A stretch of DNA of 64,000 nucleotides from DASQEH01 sp038237745 (GTDB taxonomy: Bacteria; Actinomycetota; Actinomycetes; Propionibacteriales; Nocardioidaceae): the NCBI GenBank assembly GCA_038237745.1, contig JBBRYJ010000003.1, positions 62,001 through 126,000 on the forward strand, written 5' to 3'. A model generated the notes under the pieces. The model had not been told where the DNA came from, did no database searches, and saw only the letters and a program-made list of their open reading frames with translations. Each line of letters starts with the position of its first letter. Positions within the stretch are counted from its first letter, which is position 1. Below, in pieces: positions 58,737 through 64,000 of the stretch. The position numbers and the translations under genes are program-made.

Positions 58737-60230
58737 ATGCCCGACATCAGGCAGTTCAAGCTTCCCGACGTCGGGGAGGGCCTGACGGAGGCCGAGATCG
58801 TCACCTGGAGGGTCAAGGTGGGCGATGTCATCGGCGTCAACGACATCGTCGTCGAGATCGAGACCGCCAAGTCACTCGTGGAGCTGCCGAGCCCGTTCGG
58901 CGGAACTGTCTCAGACCTCCTGGTCGAGGAAGGACAGACGGTCGACGTCGGTACGGCGATCATCGGGGTGGACACGGGCGAAGGGGCAGGCCCGGCCGAG
59001 CAGGCTCTGGACGTGGTCCCGCTGCCGGAGGACGGCGTGGCCGTCGAGCCTGGTCTGATCGGTGGTCCGGCGCCGGGCGGGCGCACGTCGGTGCTCGTCG
59101 GCTACGGGCCTCGGACGACGGAGGCGAAGCGCCGTCCGCGCAGGGGGGCCAAGCCCGCGGAGGCGTCCCCGGCCGCTGCTCAGGTTGGCGTCCAGCACTC
59201 TTTCACCCCCCACGCGACTCCTGCTCCCGGCGTCGACATCGACGACGCGGTGGCCGCTGCCCCCTCGGCGCCGGCCACCCTGTCGGCCGCCTCGGCGCAG
59301 CCCGGCGTCCGGGCCCTGGCGAAGCCGCCCGTCCGCAAGCTGGCGAAGGACCTGGGAGTCGACCTGTCACTCGTCTCCCCGACCGGCGAGACGGGCACGA
59401 TCACCCGCGCTGACGTCGAGCGCCACGCCGTCGGGGGTGCCTCCGCAGCCACGTCTCCCGCGGTGGCCAGAACGGGCCCCGCCAGCGAACAGTCTCGGCC
59501 GACGGGCGGGACAGGCGTGGCCGGACAGACACCTCGCGAGCGCCGCATCCCCGTAAAGGGTGTACGGAAGATGACGGCACAGGCCATGGTGTCGTCCGCG
59601 TTCACAGCTCCCCACGTGACGGAGTGGGTCACCGTCGACGCGACACGGACGATGAGACTCGTCGCACGGCTGCGACGCGACCGAAGCTTTCGCGACGTCA
59701 AGGTGTCACCGCTGCTGGTGGTCGCCCGGGCGGTCTGCCTGGCCGTGCGGCGCACCCCGGAGCTGAATGCGACCTGGGACGAGGCCGCCCAGGAGATCGT
59801 GGTGAAGACCTATGTCAACCTCGGCATCGCCGCCGCGACCCCACGCGGTCTCGTGGTGCCCAACATCAAAGACGCAGAGCAGCACTCGACTCCTCAGCTC
59901 GCCTCGGCTCTGCGGGACCTGACGGCTGTCGCACGGGAGGGCAAGACGCAGCCGGCCGACATGTCCGGCGGCACCTTCACGATCACGAACGTCGGGGTGT
60001 TCGGCATCGACTCCGGTACGCCGATCCTGAACCCGGGAGAGTCGGGGATCTTGGCCATGGGCGCCATTCGCAAGCAGCCGTGGGTGGTCGGAAAGGCGAT
60101 CAAGCCGCGCTGGGTGACCACGCTGGCGTTGTCGTTCGACCATCGAGTCGTGGACGGCGAGCAGGGCTCGAGGTTCCTGGCGGACCTCGCCTCGATCGTC
60201 GAGGACCCCGGCACCGCGCTGCTCTTCTGA
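58737..60230 (+). CDS. bkdC: dihydrolipoamide acyltransferase (E2)
   Basis: 497 residues: one lipoyl domain (1-80; lipoylated K45 in IETAKS), Ala/Pro-rich linkers, peripheral subunit-binding domain (about 197-235; RKLAKDLGVDL and GETGTITRADV) and catalytic domain ending with SFDHRVVDG (H469). The 11-nt gap to E1 beta has GGAG. No E3 gene follows, so lipoamide dehydrogenase must be encoded elsewhere. Acyl specificity not assigned by sequence. Confidence 0.93.
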   Translation: MPDIRQFKLPDVGEGLTEAEIVTWRVKVGDVIGVNDIVVEIETAKSLVELPSPFGGTVSDLLVEEGQTVDVGTAIIGVDTGEGAGPAEQALDVVPLPEDGVAVEPGLIGGPAPGGRTSVLVGYGPRTTEAKRRPRRGAKPAEASPAAAQVGVQHSFTPHATPAPGVDIDDAVAAAPSAPATLSAASAQPGVRALAKPPVRKLAKDLGVDLSLVSPTGETGTITRADVERHAVGGASAATSPAVARTGPASEQSRPTGGTGVAGQTPRERRIPVKGVRKMTAQAMVSSAFTAPHVTEWVTVDATRTMRLVARLRRDRSFRDVKVSPLLVVARAVCLAVRRTPELNATWDEAAQEIVVKTYVNLGIAAATPRGLVVPNIKDAEQHSTPQLASALRDLTAVAREGKTQPADMSGGTFTITNVGVFGIDSGTPILNPGESGILAMGAIRKQPWVVGKAIKPRWVTTLALSFDHRVVDGEQGSRFLADLASIVEDPGTALLF

Positions 60231-60284
60231 GAGCGGAGCTCACGAACCGTAGGCCGGCGACCGGAGCCTGAGCCGGGAGTCGAC

Positions 60285-61871
60285 TCAGTGCGCCCCGTCT
60301 TTGCTCAAGACGGCCTTGACCGTGCGCAGCGCGATCGAGACCTCGCGGCCCGGGCTCCAGTTATCGACGTAGTCGGAGTCGATGCGCACCGACTCGTCCC
60401 ACGAGAGGTTCGAACGTCCGCTGACCTGCCACAGTCCGGTGAGCCCCGGTTTGACGGCTAGTCGACGACGGGCCGACTCGTCGTACGACGCCACCTCATG
60501 GGGCAGCGCCGGCCTCGGGCCGATGAGGGACATGTCGCCGACGACCACGTTCCAAAGCTGCGGCAGCTCGTCGAGCGACAGTCTGCGGAGCCACGTGCCG
60601 GCGCTGGTGATGCGGGGGTCCTCCCGGATCTTGAACAGTCCGCCGCCGACCTCGTTCTGGTCGGCAAGCTCCTCGAGGCGAGACTCGGCGTCGGCAGTCA
60701 TCGTCCGGAGCTTGTACATGGTGAACTCGCGTCCGTGCTCGCGAACCCTGATCTGCTTGAAGAGCACGGGGCCGGGCGACGAGAGCTTGATGGAGACCGC
60801 GCACAGTGCGGTGATCGGGGCCGTGACAACCAGGAGGGCCGCGGCGAGCAGCCGGTCGATGACGCTCTTGATGAAGGCGACGACGCCTTGGGGGCGGCTG
60901 TAGGCGACGTCGACCATCACGCGCCTTCCCAGCTTGCGCACCCTGGCGCGTTCGACGATGGTGTTGGTGATCGGCGTGATGACCGACAGCTGCGTGCCGG
61001 AGTCTTCGAGAGCCCACTGGAGCTTGGCCAGCTGCAGCCCACCGAGCTTGTCGACGTCGTGCACCGCAACGACGTCGATGTGCATACGACGGCTGAGGGA
61101 CGCCACATCGGCGACCGAACCGAGGACTGGAACGTCGTTGATCGTCTTGGGTCCGAAGTCCGACTCGGAAAGGCAGACCCCCACGACGTTCACGAGGTCT
61201 AGGTCCTGCCACTCGTTGATCGTCCGAGCAACGCTCGCATGGTCACCGACGATCACCACGCTCTCGCCGACGTCGATGCCCAGGGCGCGCCTGGACGACG
61301 GCAATCCGAGCAGCCAACGGTCGCCGAACCCGAGTGTGGCAACCCCCGCGGACAGCAGCAGCACCATCCGTGCGCCCTCCACGTCAGTGACGAAGACGAT
61401 GCCCACCAAGGTCATCACCAACACGAAGTTGGCACTGGCCTTGATGAAGGGGCGGAGGTCGTCGAGGTCGGCGATGCGTCCGTCACGGGTGGCGCGTACG
61501 GCCGTCATCAGCAGCCAGAACACCGGCACCAGCATGAACCTCGGGCCTTCGAGCAGGAGTGCAGCCACCGCTCCCAGCGAGGCGATTGCCGCGTCGGCAA
61601 CCCACAGGACGAGGCGGAGTCGCCAGAAGTCGTTGCGGCTGGTCATCCCGGGCCGGGCCTTGTGGGCTCCGTCCGGGTCGATCCGTACGTCGTGCGTGGG
61701 ACCCGACTCAGAGCTGCGGGGCCGGGCGAAGTCGGGGGGTACGGCCAGGCTGCCGCTCTCATTGCCGGACGAGTGGCTCCGAGTAGTGCCGTCAGCGAGC
61801 TGGTCGGCGTAGGCCGTCGACTCGGTGGCTGCTAGGGGTCCGCTCGACGCCGTCGTACGCGAAGACGACAT
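60285..61871 (-). CDS. polyprenyl glycosylphosphotransferase (exopolysaccharide priming enzyme)
   Basis: 528 residues: low-complexity Ser-rich N-terminus (about 1-75), four membrane helices, a NAD-binding-like CoA-binding domain (VVIVGDHASVARTI), then a fifth membrane segment and C-terminal sugar-phosphate transferase domain with FTMYKLRTM, RLSLDELPQLWNV, GDMSLIGPRP and PGLTGLWQVSGRS. Transfers a sugar-1-phosphate to undecaprenyl phosphate, the first step of capsule or exopolysaccharide synthesis (WbaP/CpsD type). ATG 61871 is preferred because GGAGA sits 7 nt upstream, although TTG 61877 is also open. No other polysaccharide genes appear in the window; 418 nt of upstream region precede it. 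Confidence 0.92.
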   Translation of the reverse strand: MSSSRTTASSGPLAATESTAYADQLADGTTRSHSSGNESGSLAVPPDFARPRSSESGPTHDVRIDPDGAHKARPGMTSRNDFWRLRLVLWVADAAIASLGAVAALLLEGPRFMLVPVFWLLMTAVRATRDGRIADLDDLRPFIKASANFVLVMTLVGIVFVTDVEGARMVLLLSAGVATLGFGDRWLLGLPSSRRALGIDVGESVVIVGDHASVARTINEWQDLDLVNVVGVCLSESDFGPKTINDVPVLGSVADVASLSRRMHIDVVAVHDVDKLGGLQLAKLQWALEDSGTQLSVITPITNTIVERARVRKLGRRVMVDVAYSRPQGVVAFIKSVIDRLLAAALLVVTAPITALCAVSIKLSSPGPVLFKQIRVREHGREFTMYKLRTMTADAESRLEELADQNEVGGGLFKIREDPRITSAGTWLRRLSLDELPQLWNVVVGDMSLIGPRPALPHEVASYDESARRRLAVKPGLTGLWQVSGRSNLSWDESVRIDSDYVDNWSPGREVSIALRTVKAVLSKDGAH

Positions 61872-62289
61872 AGACAACTCTCCTCATATGCAATAAGTGG
61901 CACATCAGCGTTTCGGTCCCCCCGCCGGCCGGCCGGCGTGTGCGCCGATCCTGCCGTCAGGCTCCGAACTATCGCCTGCGCACCCGTCGTGTCATGTTCG
62001 TGACCTCGAGCCATGCGAGACCCGAACTATAGCCCGGTTAGCCATGGTCGGTCGGCGGGACCGAATGATGACTCCCCCTGGCACAACGAGGCGGCGGACG
62101 GACAGGTTACGTTGCGGTGATAGAGATTCACTGTGCGCGTCCAAAGGACCACGGCCCGATGAATGGATCATCCGAGGGACTGGAGCGCAAGGAACACGAG
62201 TCATACGTCCGGCTACTTTTGGATGGATGAAGGGTCACCGTCGGATAGTCCGTTGAGGCTAGTGTGATCTGCGTCACATCTAGGCTAAG
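61872..62289. other. 418-nt gene-free region upstream of the exopolysaccharide gene
   Basis: No open frame with codon bias was found. It is less GC-rich than its surroundings and includes a perfect CRP-type palindrome (see the separate entry) and the repeated GGATGGAT at 62163-62170 neighbourhood and 62221-62228. I compared it by eye with c-di-GMP-type and other riboswitch consensuses and found no match. Confidence 0.6.
62263..62278. promoter_or_regulatory. CRP/GlxR-type palindrome
   Basis: TGTGA-TCTGCG-TCACA, a perfect match to the CRP family half-sites (TGTGA-N6-TCACA). It lies about 390 nt upstream of the exopolysaccharide gene and just past the end of the CoA-transferase gene. Control of the exopolysaccharide gene by cAMP-type signalling is an inference. 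Confidence 0.6.
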
Positions 62290-63465
62290 TCAGCTCGCCT
62301 CACAGCGCTCCAGCCACTCAGCGACTGCCGCGTTGTGCTCACCGAGATGCGGCGGTGGCAGGTGCTCCGTGCGACCACCTGCGTGCTGGTGGTCGTCGAA
62401 TCGCACCGGCGGCCCGGGCAGCCGAAGTACGCCGAGGTGCGGGTCGTCGGCTTCGATAACCAGGCCCTGTGAGCGGGTCTGTTCCCACTCGTAGACCTCG
62501 TCGAGGGTGCGCACCTTTCCGGCGGGCACTCCGGCACTTGCCAAGATCTCGAGCCAGGACTCGGCGCCCCGGGAGGCGAACGCCGTCTCGACCAGGGTCT
62601 CGAGCTCCACCCGGCCGGCGACCCTGAGCTCGTTGGTGAGAAACCGAGAGTCAGCCGGGTCGATCCCCACGACAGGAGCAAAGGCCCGCCACAGACTCTC
62701 GCTGCCACACGCCACCTGCACCGGTGCGTCGGCCGTGGCGAACAGGCCGTACGGCGCGATCGAGGGATGGTGGTTGCCGATCGCGCCAGGTACCTCACCC
62801 GCAACCGTCCAGCGAGTGCCTTGGTAGGCGTGCACTCCGACGACCGCGGACAGCAGGCTGGTATGGACGACACCGCCCCGGCCGGTGTGGACCCGTTCGT
62901 ACAGGGCAGCCGCTGCACCGAAGGCGCCGTACATGCCGGCGAGAAGGTCGGCGATCGGCACTCCTACCTTGGTCGGCTGGCCGGCCGACGAGCCGGTGAC
63001 GGACATGAGTCCGGCTTCGCCCTGCGCGATCTGGTCGTACCCCGCTCGGTCGCCCTCGGGGCCGTCATGGCCGAAGCCTGTGATCGACAAGACGACCAAC
63101 CGTGGGTTGAGCGCCTGTAGCTCCCGGTGGGAGAGGCCCAGACGGTCCAGCACCCCGGGACGGAAGTTCTCGGCGAGGATGTCGGCTTGCGCCACCAGCC
63201 GCCGGAGCAACCGCACGCCCTCATCGGTCTTGAGGTCGGCCGTGACCGACTCCTTGTTGCGGTTGCAGCTCAAGAAGTACGTCGACTGCCGGTGCGCTCC
63301 TGTCCCGACGAACGGCGGTCCCCAGCCACGGCTGTCGTCTCCGCCGTCGGGGGACTCGACCTTGATCACCCTGGCACCGAGGTCGCCCAACATCATCGCT
63401 GCGTGCGGCCCGGCCAGGGCGTGCGTGCAGTCGATGACGACGACGTCGCTGAGCAATCCGGTCAC
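62290..63465 (-). CDS. CaiB/BaiF family CoA-transferase
   Basis: 391 residues of class III CoA-transferases. DVVVIDCTHALAGPHAAMMLGDLGARVIKVESPDGGD is the N-terminal signature; FLSCNRNKESVTADLK and SITGFGHDGPEGDRAGYDQIAQGEAGLMSVTG follow, the latter carrying the catalytic Asp (in GYD). Transfers CoA between carboxylic acids; the acids are unknown (formyl-CoA/oxalate, carnitine and others occur in the family). GTG 63465. Transcribed alone toward the exopolysaccharide gene's upstream region. Divergent from the riboswitch-controlled gene. Confidence 0.92.
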   Translation of the reverse strand: MTGLLSDVVVIDCTHALAGPHAAMMLGDLGARVIKVESPDGGDDSRGWGPPFVGTGAHRQSTYFLSCNRNKESVTADLKTDEGVRLLRRLVAQADILAENFRPGVLDRLGLSHRELQALNPRLVVLSITGFGHDGPEGDRAGYDQIAQGEAGLMSVTGSSAGQPTKVGVPIADLLAGMYGAFGAAAALYERVHTGRGGVVHTSLLSAVVGVHAYQGTRWTVAGEVPGAIGNHHPSIAPYGLFATADAPVQVACGSESLWRAFAPVVGIDPADSRFLTNELRVAGRVELETLVETAFASRGAESWLEILASAGVPAGKVRTLDEVYEWEQTRSQGLVIEADDPHLGVLRLPGPPVRFDDHQHAGGRTEHLPPPHLGEHNAAVAEWLERCEAS

Positions 63466-63573
63466 GGGCCGACTCTACGGTGACGCCTCACCCTGTGGTC
63501 GTATCCACTGAAGTCGCCTGGGGGTGGCCACACCACCATCCGTCGCCGCGCTCGCCGAACGGCGCACCTCTGC

Positions 63574-63579
63574 TAGATT
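63574..63579 (+). promoter_or_regulatory. -10 element of the riboswitch transcript
   Basis: TG-C-TAGATT, an extended -10, 10-15 nt ahead of the first bases of the riboswitch. No -35 stands out. Confidence 0.5.
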
Positions 63580-63589
63580 TCGCCTGTCG

Positions 63590-63735
63590 GGACAACCGGC
63601 GACAACTGAATAACGCTTGCGCTTGAGGGGAAGTCGGTGCGAGCCCGACGCTGTCCCGCAGCCGTGATCGGCCCAGACGTCTTTCGTCTGACCAGCCGTC
63701 AGCCGGAATGCCTCTGCGCGAGCGAGCGGCTCCAC
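63590..63735 (+). ncRNA. cobalamin riboswitch
   Basis: Adenosylcobalamin-binding RNA leader. Conserved core: GAGGGGAAG at 63625-63633, GGTGCGAGCC at 63636-63645, CTGTCCCGCAGCCGTGA at 63651-63667, and the B12 box AGCCGGAATGCCTCTGC at 63701-63717. A hairpin CGGAG-TCTGGA-CTCCG around 63758-63773, between aptamer and coding region, could be part of the expression platform. The gene it controls begins at 63831 after a GAAAGG ribosome binding site. Boundaries of the aptamer are approximate. Confidence 0.92.
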
Positions 63736-63830
63736 ACCTGTCGAGGTCTACAGGATTCGGAGTCTGGACTCCGCCTCCGTGCCGTCCGACACGTTCCGCT
63801 CCTGGGACCGCTCGTGAAAGGCACAATCAG

Positions 63831-64000
63831 ATGAACACTCACCCTGCCGTACGCGCCGCCGTAGCTGCGCTGGCACTCACCCTCATGTCGGCGGGAAGCC
63901 CCGCAGTGGCTCAGGCCGGCGCCTCCTCGTCGCCCCACTACCGGGCCAAGGGCACTGCGGCCGCCCGCTGGCAGGCGACCCAGCTCCACAAGCGTCGGAT
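63831..64000 (+). CDS. secreted protein under cobalamin control, truncated by the right edge
   Basis: First 56 residues only. A signal peptide (hydrophobic VRAAVAALALTLMSAG, then Ala-rich cleavage region at about 28-30, AVAQA-G) followed by a small Ser stretch and then KGTAAARWQATQLHKRR. The A-A-x-W-x-x-x-Q-L pattern resembles the first helical repeat of secreted prenyltransferase/squalene oxidase-repeat proteins that occur behind cobalamin riboswitches in actinobacteria and have the transcobalamin-like barrel; that is a tentative guess. Its riboswitch links it to B12 uptake or salvage. Confidence 0.65.
   Translation, partial: MNTHPAVRAAVAALALTLMSAGSPAVAQAGASSSPHYRAKGTAAARWQATQLHKRR

Noticed and set aside
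61872..62289. c-di-GMP or other riboswitch before the exopolysaccharide gene
   Set aside because: No match to the conserved core of the c-di-GMP class or other familiar aptamers when both strands were scanned by eye.

Overview
The window is a gene-dense, high-GC chromosomal stretch that reads as an actinobacterium (Actinomycetota). The lineage call rests on gene content: a mycothiol-dependent formaldehyde dehydrogenase with its metallo-hydrolase partner, a biotin synthase with the actinobacterial auxiliary protein BsaP, an MprAB-PepD envelope-stress cluster like that of mycobacteria, a methyltransferase/FAD-reductase pair for 10-methyl-branched fatty acids, a putative F420-type oxidoreductase, many GTG starts and some apparently leaderless transcripts. 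The gene mix would fit a Nocardioides-like soil actinobacterium, but genus is not resolved. I see no transposase, integrase, tRNA, rRNA, CRISPR array or prophage; this is core and lineage-specific metabolism rather than an island.

Layout. 0-7.6 kb: DUF1028 protein, cold-shock protein, aldo/keto reductase, phosphatidylcholine synthase with a DMT transporter, DUF1684 protein, and a two-component operon ending in a small monooxygenase. 7.7-12.4 kb: YbaK-type deacylase, SDR dehydrogenase, small membrane protein, DUF2461 protein, acetyltransferase, CorA-type transporter with an unusual motif, GlsB/YeaQ membrane protein. 12.4-17.3 kb: tmsB-tmsA lipid methylation pair, a YjbR protein, malate synthase. 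17.3-20.7 kb: methyltransferase, PPOX/F420 protein, HAD phosphatase, YihY membrane protein. 20.7-26.7 kb: glycerol use (glpD divergent from glpF-glpK), then mscR plus MBL hydrolase. 26.7-32.8 kb: lipoprotein, lipid-anchored penicillin-binding protein, and biotin genes bioA-bioD divergent from bioB-bsaP. 32.8-39.7 kb: MFS exporter, secreted nuclease, acetyltransferase, HelD-type RNA polymerase factor, PhzE-like anthranilate/ADIC synthase.

39.7-45.8 kb: a minus-strand run of GntR regulator, holin-like membrane protein, low-molecular-weight tyrosine phosphatase, MprA, MprB and PepD, with a dimethylargininase-like enzyme divergent from the GntR gene across an inverted-repeat operator. 45.9-51.9 kb: DMT transporter, HisC/Pat aminotransferase, and two overlapping ABC exporter half-transporters that look like a heterodimer with one degenerate ATP site. 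51.9-60.2 kb: tricorn-type protease, DMT transporter, and a three-gene 2-oxo acid dehydrogenase operon (E1alpha, E1beta, E2; no E3). 60.3-64 kb: exopolysaccharide-priming glycosyltransferase with a 418-nt upstream region containing a perfect CRP-type palindrome, a CaiB-family CoA-transferase, and a cobalamin riboswitch leading into a secreted protein cut by the right edge.

The themes are lipid and envelope biology (phosphatidylcholine, 10-methyl fatty acids, glycerol-phosphate, envelope stress, exopolysaccharide) and cofactor metabolism (biotin, cobalamin). The best leads for something less described are the cobalamin-regulated secreted protein, the actinobacterial pcs-DMT pair, the stand-alone PhzE-like enzyme, and the GntR/holin/phosphatase genes stacked upstream of mprAB-pepD.
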